Made by a program: the position numbers and the translations under genes. Shown here one piece after another: positions 37,271 through 45,495 of a stretch of 64,000 nucleotides of DNA; the stretch's first letter is position 1, and every line of letters starts with the position of its first letter. Source of the stretch: Ferrimicrobium sp. (lineage in GTDB: Bacteria > Actinomycetota > Acidimicrobiia > Acidimicrobiales > Acidimicrobiaceae); NCBI GenBank assembly GCA_022690815.1, contig JALCZJ010000002.1:1-64000 (forward strand). The letters are read 5' to 3'. Below the pieces are notes generated by a model that made no database searches, had not been told where the DNA came from, and saw only the letters and a list, made by a program, of their open reading frames with translations.

Positions 37271-37334
37271 GAATCCTCCTTGAATTCCCACGTAGTTGCC
37301 TACGGGACACCAGTATCAGCCTGGCGTCTTGGGA

Positions 37335-37361
37335 GTCATCGTCTGCATTTTCCGCAAACTT
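37335..37361 (-). promoter_or_regulatory. Sigma-28-like promoter of the flagellin gene
   Basis: On the minus strand TAAG (37361-37358), a 15-nt spacer and GACGATGA (37342-37335) match the FliA/SigD consensus TAAA-N15-GCCGATAA in 9 of 12 positions with exact spacing. Transcription would start near 37328, giving a leader of about 58 nt with a good ribosome site. Confidence 0.65.
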
Positions 37362-37409
37362 AAGTATGTGATCCAAAAAGATGCGAGCGAGCACACGAAG
37401 TCCGATACC

Positions 37410-37436
37410 TCAAGGTCATCAAAGGGTATCCGATGG
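37410..37436 (+). promoter_or_regulatory. Possible sigma-28-like promoter of the GT4 gene
   Basis: TCAA, 15 nt, TCCGATGG: 8 of 12 matches to TAAA-N15-GCCGATAA, with exact spacing. It is divergent from the flagellin promoter and about 29 nt before ATG 37465. If real, the modification genes would be co-induced with flagellin. Confidence 0.3.
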
Positions 37437-37464
37437 ATGGTAAGGCACTATGAAGAAGGGGCGC

Positions 37465-38880
37465 ATGGTGGATATTGTCTTTGAGGGAAACACTCGCTTC
37501 GACAACAGCTACGGCATCGTCAACTTAAACCTTGCGAACGCACTCCGAGCGCGAGGCCATCAGGTGGCATTCACATCCTTTGACGAAGATGAGGATGGGT
37601 TTCTTGCAAGCTGCACCCAGTTAGGCATTGCCCCCTTCCCTCTTAGACCAGTGGGGGTTGGGGATGTCTGCATCCGTGAGTTCTGGCCACCCAAGTGGGA
37701 TCGCCCGGCGTGTCAGAAGTTTATTGTGATTCAACCGTGGGAGTTTGGTGGCGTGCCTCTTGCCTGGATCGACAAACTCGATCAGGTCGATCAGGTGTGG
37801 GCCTATACCCAGTTCGTTAAGTCCTGCTGGGTTGAAGGGGGCGCTGATCCTGCAAAGATCAGAGTTGTTCCCTTAGGGGTTCATCAAAGTAGCCTGAGTC
37901 AAGGCAAGAAAGCACCGGGTCAACTGCTGTTCCTTGGTGGTGGTATCTGGCGAAAGGGGGTTGACCTGTTCGTGATGGCCGTAGATGGTCTCAGCGACGG
38001 CGAGCTTGCACACACCCATGTGGTCATCAAGGAGTCAGGGAACGACTCGTTTTATCGCAACCAGTCACTAGTCGATATGATGATCGACAAATTTCCCCGT
38101 GTTCGTGCTGTTACCGAGGTTTGCCGTGACAGCTTGAGTAGGGCGGAACTCGACCTGCTGATTGCGCAGTCGGTTGCCCTGGTTCACCCGTATCGAGCGG
38201 AAGGGTTCTACTTGGGAGGACTCGAAGCCATGAGTCTTGGTACTGCTGTGGTGATGACACAAGGTGGAGCAGCGGACGATTATGCCAACGACCAGAACGC
38301 GCTGATGATTCGGGCCACTCATGCTATTGGGGATGGAGACTCCGATGGTGATCTTGGTCCAATCGGTGGCGAGTTTCATTGGATGGAAGCGTCGGTAGAT
38401 GATCTGACTCGCGCGATTCGCATGGTTCTGACAGATGATCCCTCAACACAAGCTGATGTACAAGCTCGTATCGAACGTGCATACCAGACAAGTCGCCGCT
38501 TCTCGTGGGATCAAAGTGCTCAATACGCTGAGAGTGCGATTGCGTCAGAACGAGTGGAGAACGACCACTTCTCCCAAGTTGAAGAGGGTCTTGCTCGTGT
38601 TCTTGATACTTGGAGCCTCAGCGACCTAGACGCTGTGACTGCGCTCATGGTTCAGCACCAGGACTTTCACGGTGCTCATGAGCTGTTGGCACGCTTTGGC
38701 AAAGCACTGCCCCCAAATGCCCAAGCCATGTCCGACCAACTCCTTTCGTTGCTACCTGGTCGTATCGACATCTGGCGCGATGCCCGATACCGCGTCGCAC
38801 TACAAAGCTACGCTAGGGGCGGCTCACGTGGAGTAGTCGGTGCCATCTCGCATCGCTGCACCGTTAACCAAGACCTATAA
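37465..38880 (+). CDS. GT4-type glycosyltransferase
   Basis: 471 residues. A GT-B fold is indicated by an N-terminal domain starting VDIVFEGN, and a C-terminal nucleotide-sugar domain with LFLGGGIWRKGVD, a HPYRAEGFYLGGLEAM segment carrying the E-x7-E-like pair, and GTAVVMT. A helical tail of about 100 residues follows. Retaining GT4 enzymes transfer sugars from nucleotide donors. ATG 37465 has an AAGGGG just upstream and is preferred over ATG 37450. Divergent from flagellin and followed by a methyltransferase, so a flagellin-glycan role is likely. Confidence 0.85.
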   Translation: MVDIVFEGNTRFDNSYGIVNLNLANALRARGHQVAFTSFDEDEDGFLASCTQLGIAPFPLRPVGVGDVCIREFWPPKWDRPACQKFIVIQPWEFGGVPLAWIDKLDQVDQVWAYTQFVKSCWVEGGADPAKIRVVPLGVHQSSLSQGKKAPGQLLFLGGGIWRKGVDLFVMAVDGLSDGELAHTHVVIKESGNDSFYRNQSLVDMMIDKFPRVRAVTEVCRDSLSRAELDLLIAQSVALVHPYRAEGFYLGGLEAMSLGTAVVMTQGGAADDYANDQNALMIRATHAIGDGDSDGDLGPIGGEFHWMEASVDDLTRAIRMVLTDDPSTQADVQARIERAYQTSRRFSWDQSAQYAESAIASERVENDHFSQVEEGLARVLDTWSLSDLDAVTALMVQHQDFHGAHELLARFGKALPPNAQAMSDQLLSLLPGRIDIWRDARYRVALQSYARGGSRGVVGAISHRCTVNQDL

Positions 38881-38902
38881 ACCTAACGAAGGAGATTCCA
38901 AA

Positions 38903-39769
38903 ATGGACGAAGTCAATTCTCAACTGCAAGCAATCCTTTCTCAAATTATCGAACGGCAAGGTCTCGTGGAGCATAAGGTGGCGATGCTGCTCGATCATGC
39001 CCAACAGATGCCTCGCTTTTTCAGTCCCACACATGCAACGTTGCTGCTCGACCTTCAGGCCAGGCTCAAGCCAGCCACTGCGGTTGGGGCGAAACGGGTA
39101 CGTGTTGGCGGTGACAATGACGGTGGCTATGTGATGGTGGATCATGGACTTGATGACACGACTGTGTATAACTTCGGCATTGGCCAGGAGGTGACCTGGG
39201 ATCAGGCTATGGCGAGTCGAGGGAACACGATCTATCAGTTCGATCACACAATCGATCAACCGCCACCTGTCAATGGCACTACGGTTTTCAAACGTGTGGG
39301 TCTTGGTGCGACAACGAACGATACGTTTGTGAGCCTATACGATGCACTAACGGCTAACCAAGACCAGGATCGCAGCGACCTCCTACTCAACATCGATATC
39401 GAGGGTGGAGAGTGGGACATCCTTCCGACGCTCACTGTCCGAGATCTGGCACCGTTCTCTCAGATCGTCATCGAACTCCATGACCTGCTGCGATTTATTA
39501 CCGCAAGTGAATTTCGAGCCAAGGTGGTTGCCTCGTTGGACTCGCTCTATCGTACCCATCAGGTCGTACACGTTCATGCCAATAACTGGGCCTCCCGAGC
39601 CATTGCTGGTAGCGTAATAGGCTACGACGTGTTGGAAGTTACGTTACTGCGCAAGAGTGATTGGACGTTTGAGGAATACCAGGACACGTTACCGCTCGCT
39701 CTCGACCGTCCAAACGCGCCATTTCGAGAAGAATATGCCCTTGGGGACTGGGCGCATGTCGCATCATGA
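38903..39769 (+). CDS. FkbM-type methyltransferase
   Basis: 288 residues. A short N-terminal coiled region is followed by an FkbM/Methyltransf_21-like domain: RVGGDNDGGYVM near residue 55, YNFGIGQE (SAM-binding loop), then LLNIDIEGGEWDIL, the hallmark D-x-E-G-x-E of the family, and a later IVIELHD. Enzymes of this type O-methylate sugars. AAGGAGA lies 7 nt before ATG 38903. It begins 22 nt after the GT4 gene, probably in its operon, which fits methylation of a flagellin-linked sugar. Confidence 0.83.
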   Translation: MDEVNSQLQAILSQIIERQGLVEHKVAMLLDHAQQMPRFFSPTHATLLLDLQARLKPATAVGAKRVRVGGDNDGGYVMVDHGLDDTTVYNFGIGQEVTWDQAMASRGNTIYQFDHTIDQPPPVNGTTVFKRVGLGATTNDTFVSLYDALTANQDQDRSDLLLNIDIEGGEWDILPTLTVRDLAPFSQIVIELHDLLRFITASEFRAKVVASLDSLYRTHQVVHVHANNWASRAIAGSVIGYDVLEVTLLRKSDWTFEEYQDTLPLALDRPNAPFREEYALGDWAHVAS

Positions 39770-39795
39770 GGCCATAGGCCGGTTGCGCTCTACTA

Positions 39796-40221
39796 TCAGT
39801 GAGCACTGAGGTCACGCACGACGGCCACCGCCACCGTCGGCTCCCCAACACCGCATCGCGGACACGCTGCGCCCCCTGACGGGACGTTGAACCAATAACC
39901 CGAGACTACATCCCGGGTCGCCTCGATGTCGCTCACAATTGTCGAAGCACTCACCTGCTGTCCACTCGGATTGGTTGAGATCCCTGCATAGATGACGATC
40001 TTGGGGTTGGCGTGGCGAGCTAATGCGGCTGCCCTATCAACAAACGCCTTATAGATGCTGGGTCGACTCTCCAACCCTTGCGCCTGAATATCGATAGCAC
40101 TTGAATACTTGGCATAGTCCGAAACTATGCCCTTGTCCAGGTAGGTACTCCAGATATTGGCACCAGGGGCAATAACCTTTGCCAAGTCCGCCGCCGGAGC
40201 GCTCGTGACCTTCACATCCAT
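39796..40221 (-). pseudogene. Remnant or partial gene of a secreted-type hypothetical protein
   Basis: A frame of about 141 residues from ATG 40221 (open to 40296) ends with segments that look like a real folded protein: KIVIYAGIST, TIVSDIEATRDVV, SGYWFNVP and a CPRCG pair. There is no ribosome-binding site, signal peptide or plausible N-terminus, so it looks like the C-terminal part of a longer gene. I do not recognise the family. It could also be a short functional gene. Confidence 0.4.
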
Positions 40222-40546
40222 CCCGTGTCTGCGATGCGACAGCACACATCGTGGCCAACGGGTGCAAGCCGGTCCTGAGATAGCCCGGCGTAACAAGACC
40301 TCTTAACTGGTCTTGCCTGGAATCCTAGCCTGTTGGCCAAGCCTTCAAGCAGCAGCCTCGAGCTCTGCCCATTCGGCATAGTTGCCGACATGGCTCCCAA
40401 TCGTGTGGACCACGTGCTGCAGGCACGGTGAGGTCCGCCGCCTGGTAGATGTGCCTCTCACCAAGGATTTGCACGGTCTAAACCTTATCGAGATCCAAAA
40501 TCGTACTGAGTGTTGCCACAATGTAGGTGGGATAGGACGCAGGTCC
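40222..40546. other. Intergenic stretch without a recognisable gene
   Basis: About 325 bp between the hypothetical remnant and the first cyclophilin gene. It has a small 6-bp hairpin near 40299-40318 (AAGACC/GGTCTT). Frames are short and unrecognised; it may hold further pieces of the decayed gene. Confidence 0.35.
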
Positions 40547-41116
40547 TTAGAGACTGTGGATGGTGACCGAAGAGATGGTGCATTGCTCCTTCGGTTTGCC
40601 GCCCTGTGAGCCAGCCGCATCCAGTGCAGTGAGGACCTCGTCCCCCTCGATCAACTGGCCAAACAGGCTGTAGAGGGGTGGTAAGGAGACACCGCTCGGT
40701 CCTGAAATAATGAAGAACTGACTCCCGTTGGTGTTTGGGCCAGCGTTTGCCATAGCAAGACTTCCCCGCTGGTACTCGCCAGGGTTGGGCAGTTCATCGC
40801 GAAACTGATAACCAGGCCCTCCTGCCCCTGATCCAGTTGGGTCCCCCCCTTGGACGACAAAGCCTGGAATGATCCGGTGAAAGTCAATCCCGTCAAAGTA
40901 ATGATAGCGAGCGAGGAAGACGAAGCTGTTGACGGTGATCGGTGCACGGTTGACAAGGAGCTCAAAGCGCATCGTGCCATGGCTGGTCTCCATAGTTGCC
41001 TCATAGGAGGCGCCATCGTCCAGACAGTATGATGGACTGGCATCGAACTTCGTCACCTGAGGGCTGGAGCCATCCGGCTCGGGGCAAGGGTAATTCTCTT
41101 TCTTCCGTCCGAGCAT
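40547..41116 (-). CDS. Cyclophilin-type peptidyl-prolyl cis-trans isomerase (soluble)
   Basis: 189 residues. A cyclophilin domain covers about 38-187 with FHRIIPGFVVQGGDP, the catalytic Arg-Phe region, and MANAGPNTNGSQFFI. It isomerises Xaa-Pro bonds. The N-terminal 35 residues carry a CPEP...YCL cysteine pair that resembles the linker of the neighbouring membrane-anchored paralogue, but there is no membrane helix or signal. AAGGAAG precedes ATG 41116. It lies 72 bp downstream of its paralogue. Confidence 0.9.
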   Translation of the reverse strand: MLGRKKENYPCPEPDGSSPQVTKFDASPSYCLDDGASYEATMETSHGTMRFELLVNRAPITVNSFVFLARYHYFDGIDFHRIIPGFVVQGGDPTGSGAGGPGYQFRDELPNPGEYQRGSLAMANAGPNTNGSQFFIISGPSGVSLPPLYSLFGQLIEGDEVLTALDAAGSQGGKPKEQCTISSVTIHSL

Positions 41117-41188
41117 GCTGTTCTTCCTTCCGTTGTCGGCGTCTCTTTTTACCAGCGTTCGATCAGGAGCGCTGGCGGACCCAGGACC

Positions 41189-41977
41189 TTACTTGGTCAC
41201 CTGGATCGTGACGGTGTTGATCTTATAGGTGGTCTTTGGGGGGATACCGTTGTTGGCGGTGCTGCCGCCGGCATTGATCTTTGCGATGACCGAGAGGCCT
41301 TTGGTCACCTGACCGAAGACGCTATAAGTGTCGCTTAACTCCTTTTCGCCGGCTGTGCCTGAGACAACAAAGAATTGACTCCCATTGCTGTTTGGTGAGC
41401 CGCTGTTGGCCATTGCCACGGTGCCGATGTGGTACGAACCGGCAGGGGGGTTCTTATCGCCAAAGCTGTACCCCGGTGTTCCGAAGTCGTTGTTGGTCGG
41501 ACTCCCTCCCTGGATGACAAAGCCTGGGATGACGCGAAAGAAAGTCGTTCCGTTGAAGAAGTGATAGAGCGACAGAACGTAGAAATTGTTTGCTGATTTT
41601 GGTCCAAGATTTGGCTCAAGTTTGATGTCGAAGGTCCCGGCAGTGGTATTGACCACGGCGAGGTAGTGATCCTTCGGATTAAGACACTCTGGCGGATATT
41701 TCTTAAAATGGGTCTTGCGCGGAATGGTAGCGTTTGGATTAGGACAACCGTTGGGGAGCAGGTAGCTAGTCGTCTTGGCGGTGGTCGTCTTGTGGTCGGC
41801 CACGGTCTTCTTAGGGGTCGGTTTGGTGAGAAGATAAATACCGACGAAAATTACGATCGCAGCCACGACGACGATGGCGCCATTGCGCAGCGTCTTGCGA
41901 CGCTTGGCACGCGCCTGTTCGGCTTCTTTCAGTTTCTGTTGGTTTGCTCGAATTCGAGCCCGCTTTTCGCTTGGCAC
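41189..41977 (-). CDS. Membrane-anchored cyclophilin-type peptidyl-prolyl cis-trans isomerase
   Basis: 262 residues: a basic N-terminus with a short coiled region (about 1-30), one transmembrane helix (about 31-52), a linker with NGCPNP and PECL cysteines, then a cyclophilin domain (about 105-260) with FFRVIPGFVIQGG and MANSGSPNSNGSQFF. It should act on proteins outside the membrane. GTG 41977 has TAAAGT 6 nt upstream, suggesting a leaderless mRNA. Together with the soluble paralogue it looks like a tandem duplication. Divergent from lysC. Confidence 0.9.
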   Translation of the reverse strand: MPSEKRARIRANQQKLKEAEQARAKRRKTLRNGAIVVVAAIVIFVGIYLLTKPTPKKTVADHKTTTAKTTSYLLPNGCPNPNATIPRKTHFKKYPPECLNPKDHYLAVVNTTAGTFDIKLEPNLGPKSANNFYVLSLYHFFNGTTFFRVIPGFVIQGGSPTNNDFGTPGYSFGDKNPPAGSYHIGTVAMANSGSPNSNGSQFFVVSGTAGEKELSDTYSVFGQVTKGLSVIAKINAGGSTANNGIPPKTTYKINTVTIQVTK

Positions 41978-41983
41978 GTCAAC

Positions 41984-41989
41984 ACTTTA
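41984..41989 (-). promoter_or_regulatory. -10 box for the leaderless cyclophilin gene
   Basis: Minus-strand TAAAGT, then GTTGAC, then GTG 41977. There is no Shine-Dalgarno. Confidence 0.45.
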
Positions 41990-42013
41990 GTAGCACGAAC
42001 GCCCATTCACCTC

Positions 42014-42042
42014 TTGGTCCGCGAGGATCGGCCTGGTAGATT
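42014..42042 (+). promoter_or_regulatory. Promoter for leaderless lysC
   Basis: TTGGTC (42014-42019), a 17-bp spacer and TAGATT (42037-42042), followed by 6 nt and GTG 42049. This is the best complete -35/-10 pair among the leaderless starts in the window. Confidence 0.55.
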
Positions 42043-42048
42043 GTTTGC

Positions 42049-43257
42049 GTGGCTCTCATAATTCAAAAGTATGGTGGCACCTCCGTAGCTGATGCGGATC
42101 GTATCCGGACGGTGGCTGACTACGTTGCACGCTCGAGGCGTCGAGGTGATGATGTCGTGGTGGTGGTATCAGCCATGGGCAAGACGACCGATGACCTAAT
42201 TCGGCTCGCCGGCGATGTCAGCGCCACCATCCCTCCTAGGGAGATGGATATGCTCCTGACCGCAGGGGAGCGGATCTCGGTGTCACTGCTCTGCATGGCG
42301 CTTGCTGAACTGGGAGTCTTAGCGGAATCCTTCACGGGGTCACAAGCCGGCATCATCACCGATACCGATCACACCAAGGCAAAGATTGTCGAGATCAAAC
42401 CCGACCGAATCAGAGCCTCGCTTGGCGCCGGAGTGGTGCCGGTCATCGCCGGGTTTCAAGGGGTTTCGACCGAGCGCAATGTCACGACGCTCGGGCGTGG
42501 GGGGTCTGATACGACCGCTGTGGCGATTGCCGCGAGCCTGGGTGCCAATGTCTGTGAGATCTACACCGATGTGTCCGGGGTCTTTACGGCGGATCCGAGG
42601 GTTGTGCCGAGCGCCCGCAAGATACCGCGGATCTCGTTTGAAGAGATGTTGGAGCTTTCGGCCTCTGGCGGGCGAGTTCTTGCTCTTCGCTCGGTGGAAT
42701 TTGCGCGAAATTATGGAGTGAACCTGCACGTGCGCTCTAGTTTTACCTGGGAGCCAGGGACCTGGGTTGTGGAAGAGGAGAAGACGATGGAACAGGCAGT
42801 GGTCAGTGCGATCTCTCATGATGCCTCTGAGGTCAAGCTGACGCTCTTGCGGGTACCGGACCAGCCGGGGGTGGCCGCTCAAATTTTTCGGGTCATCGCA
42901 GATGCGGGCATCAATGTCGATATGATCGTGCAGAACACGTCGATCGCTGGTCACACCGATATCTCCTTTACCGCTCCCAAGGTCGACCTCGAACTGGCAC
43001 AAAGGGTCACCGAGGAGGTCGCGAAGCAGGTTCACGCTGGTGAGGTCATCGTCGATGCCGCTATCGGCCGGGTATCGCTGGTGGGTGCTGGCATGAAGTC
43101 AAATCCTGGCGTGACGGCGACGATGTTCGAGACATTGGCCAACAAGGGTATCAACATCGAGATGATCTCGACCTCGGCGATTCGTATCTCCTGCGTCATT
43201 CGCTCCGACCATCTTGAGACCGCGGTGCAGGCCTTGCACGAGGCGTTCAGGCTATGA
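42049..43257 (+). CDS. lysC: Aspartate kinase (alpha subunit frame, with internal beta start)
   Basis: 402 residues. The kinase domain (about 1-240) begins IQKYGGTSVAD and contains GFQGV, TLGRGGSDTTA and FTADPRV. Two ACT domains follow (about 260-400), with PGVAAQIF and the VGAGMKSNPGV segment, for lysine/threonine feedback. It phosphorylates aspartate, first step to lysine, methionine and threonine. An internal ATG at 42787 (residue 247), preceded by GGAAGAGGAG 6 nt upstream, sits where the beta subunit of Corynebacterium LysC begins, so the gene probably makes alpha and beta. Overlaps asd by 4 nt. Confidence 0.95.
   Translation: MALIIQKYGGTSVADADRIRTVADYVARSRRRGDDVVVVVSAMGKTTDDLIRLAGDVSATIPPREMDMLLTAGERISVSLLCMALAELGVLAESFTGSQAGIITDTDHTKAKIVEIKPDRIRASLGAGVVPVIAGFQGVSTERNVTTLGRGGSDTTAVAIAASLGANVCEIYTDVSGVFTADPRVVPSARKIPRISFEEMLELSASGGRVLALRSVEFARNYGVNLHVRSSFTWEPGTWVVEEEKTMEQAVVSAISHDASEVKLTLLRVPDQPGVAAQIFRVIADAGINVDMIVQNTSIAGHTDISFTAPKVDLELAQRVTEEVAKQVHAGEVIVDAAIGRVSLVGAGMKSNPGVTATMFETLANKGINIEMISTSAIRISCVIRSDHLETAVQALHEAFRL
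42787..43257 (+). CDS. lysC: Probable beta subunit of aspartate kinase from an internal start
   Basis: In-frame product of 156 residues starting MEQAVVSAISHD and consisting only of the two ACT domains. In Corynebacterium glutamicum the LysC beta subunit starts at the equivalent position. AGGAG (42776-42780) is well placed before ATG 42787, in contrast to the leaderless alpha start. Alpha2-beta2 enzymes of this type are feedback-regulated at the ACT interface. Confidence 0.6.
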   Translation: MEQAVVSAISHDASEVKLTLLRVPDQPGVAAQIFRVIADAGINVDMIVQNTSIAGHTDISFTAPKVDLELAQRVTEEVAKQVHAGEVIVDAAIGRVSLVGAGMKSNPGVTATMFETLANKGINIEMISTSAIRISCVIRSDHLETAVQALHEAFRL

Positions 43258-44267
43258 GAAGCGCAGGAACCCTCGCGGTCGTCGGTGCGACTGGCCAGGT
43301 TGGGACGGTCATGCTGCGGATTCTTGAGGAACGTAACATCCCCTTTGATCATCTGCGGCTCTTTGCTTCGTCTCGGTCTGCAGGGTCAACGATACTGTGT
43401 GGTCAACATTCTGTTGTGGTGGAGGATGTCGAAACCGCCGACCTCGCCGGCGTCGATCACGCCCTCTTCTCCATTGGCGCGACGGCGTCACAGCGCCATG
43501 CTCCTCGGTTTGCTTCGGCTGGTGCTGTCGTGATCGACAACTCATCAGCGTATCGAATGGATCCAGAGGTACCTCTTGTGGTGCCCGAGGTTAATCCCGG
43601 TGATGCCATGAATCGACCGCTCGGAATCATCGCAAACCCCAACTGCACCACAATGATCGCGATGCCCCCGCTCGCTGTGATCGACCGCCTCTTTGGACTT
43701 GAACGGGTCATCGCCTCGACCTATCAGGCGGCGTCGGGAGCCGGTAAAGCCGGGGTAGCTGAACTCGATGAGCAGCTGCAGCGCCCAGACCTTGTCAAGC
43801 TCACCTTCGACGGTGCCTCGGTGACCTTTGGCCCGCCACAGAAGTTTCCCGCCGTCCTAGCCGGTAACGTGATCCCACTTGCCGGTGAACTCCACGGTGG
43901 TGACACGTCTGAGGAGGAGAAATTCATCAACGAGTCTCGTAAGATCCTGGGGCTGGCTGACCTGAAGGTGCATGCCACCTGTGTTCGGGTGCCAGTCTTC
44001 ACGGGGCACAGTATCGCGATCGTCGCCGAGTGCCACGGTCAGCCAGAGGTCCAGGCGCTTGTGGATGCGCTCGAACATCAGCCCGAGTGCCGGGTCGTGG
44101 ACCTTCCGACCCCGTTGGCAAGCGCGGGAGTCGATCCAGTGCTCGTCGGTCGGATCCGACTCGATCGGTCGTCTCCGAAGGGAATTGCGTTTTTTGTTGC
44201 CGGGGATAACCTTCGAAAGGGCGCCGCACTCAACGCAGTCCAGATCCTCGAGCTCTTGTTAGGCTGA
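43254..44267 (+). CDS. asd: Aspartate-semialdehyde dehydrogenase
   Basis: 337 residues, normal length. NADP-binding VVGATGQVG near 9-17, nucleophile C131 in NPNCTTM, and H252 in TGHSIAI, with the intervening GAGKAG. It reduces aspartyl phosphate to the semialdehyde, the step after LysC. ATGA overlap with lysC shows translational coupling, a common lysC-asd operon. Confidence 0.97.
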   Translation: MRSAGTLAVVGATGQVGTVMLRILEERNIPFDHLRLFASSRSAGSTILCGQHSVVVEDVETADLAGVDHALFSIGATASQRHAPRFASAGAVVIDNSSAYRMDPEVPLVVPEVNPGDAMNRPLGIIANPNCTTMIAMPPLAVIDRLFGLERVIASTYQAASGAGKAGVAELDEQLQRPDLVKLTFDGASVTFGPPQKFPAVLAGNVIPLAGELHGGDTSEEEKFINESRKILGLADLKVHATCVRVPVFTGHSIAIVAECHGQPEVQALVDALEHQPECRVVDLPTPLASAGVDPVLVGRIRLDRSSPKGIAFFVAGDNLRKGAALNAVQILELLLG

Positions 44268-45114
44268 TGGTAGCAACGGACATGTCGATGCCGTGTCGAT
44301 GCTGCTGCTCGGCTGATGAAGCATCCGTGGTATTTGGCGGGAGGTTGCCGAGGTGTGGCCTACATGACAACCCTGCACACGAATCGCATCGTGGTTGACC
44401 AGGCGCGGAATGGTTGCGCGTCATTTCGCGAGTGTTGATCGACGGTGTCCGCGTTGCTTGGCTGGCTTGATAGGCCCATCAGACGGGATGCGATTTTGTG
44501 ATCAATGATACCGCCACGCCGCTCGCTTGGCAGGTCAAGGGCGTGCAGCGATTGGGCCTGGTGAGAGGAGACGGCGTTCCCACCTGACTACACATTGAGC
44601 GACGTTGGCCGCTTGGGTCTTGCTCGTGTGAATATCGACGAGCTGCTGCCCTTCGGTGGGGGGTGGAGCGGTGTCTTCACAACGTTCTGATGGTGCAACG
44701 GTTTCGCGCATTTGACCGCTTACGTCAGGTACTCCTGTGATGGGTCATCGGGGATTCCTGTGAGGGTCTCTGGTCTCTGTGGCTGCTTGAGCAGCGGCGA
44801 TTGCGGGGACCTTGGTCCAGGGGTGCGTGTCTGTCAGGTGGTGTTCCTGGTTTGTAGATTCTCAACTGGAACTTCTGAACCGGCGATGCTCACCACCCGT
44901 CTTGGCCTCGCCGAGCGTTGGCAATGTGAGCGATTGGACGAGGCGTCAGAGACGTCGGTGTGGCGGGGTAAAACATCACGACAGAACTCAAGATGCTGGC
45001 GTTACGGTTCGACACTATGGGAACGGAACCGAGCTTGTTGATCAATCAAGATCGTTGCCCTACAAAAACGACCGTGCGATCGCGATCGCCTAGCGTCGGT
45101 AGAAAGGATCTGAG
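44268..45114. other. Intergenic stretch of about 850 bp without a recognisable gene
   Basis: Frames such as 44712-45041 (+) lack a ribosome site and family likeness. No tRNA, repeat or strong hairpin stands out. AAAGGA before GTG 45115 marks the next real gene. The length is unusual among the compact genes around it; decayed genes or an unrecognised RNA are possible. Confidence 0.4.
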
Positions 45115-45495
45115 GTGGTTCACTCTGGAAAGCGAAGCTACGCGGAACACGCGGTAGAGACGGCATCACCATCATCGCGTCTCGTGATGATCATCGACCT
45201 TCTCGAGAGCGCGCTGCTTCGAGCTGACCGTGCCTATCAGACGCACGATCTCTACGAGATCCACTGTGGGCTAAAAAACGCGCAAACGATCGTGGCGTTG
45301 CTTCGCGATAGTCTGGCGCTCGACGTATGGGAGGGCGCTCGCGATGTCTATCGCCTCTACGAGTACGCGCTGGATCGATTGGTGAGATCAAATCTGGCCA
45401 AGAACCCCGAACTCTTGATGGAGGCAGAAGAGGTGCTGCGTCCCTTGTTGGATGCTTGGCGACAGGCTGCGGTATTGGTCGGCGTTAATGGATGA
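45115..45495 (+). CDS. fliS: Flagellar export chaperone FliS
   Basis: 126 residues, a helical-bundle protein with the FliS pattern: Y-x-(E)HAVETASPSSRLVMIIDLLESALLRA near the start, where ASP...LV(M) is the family core, and later YRLYEYALDRLVRSN. FliS binds the C-terminus of flagellin in the cytoplasm and keeps it from polymerising before export. GTG 45115 follows AAAGGA. It overlaps the next gene by 8 nt. Confidence 0.9.
   Translation: MVHSGKRSYAEHAVETASPSSRLVMIIDLLESALLRADRAYQTHDLYEIHCGLKNAQTIVALLRDSLALDVWEGARDVYRLYEYALDRLVRSNLAKNPELLMEAEEVLRPLLDAWRQAAVLVGVNG

Noticed and set aside
44712-45041. Protein-coding gene in the gap before fliS
   Set aside because: No ribosome site, no recognisable domain, and composition that looks like random open frame.
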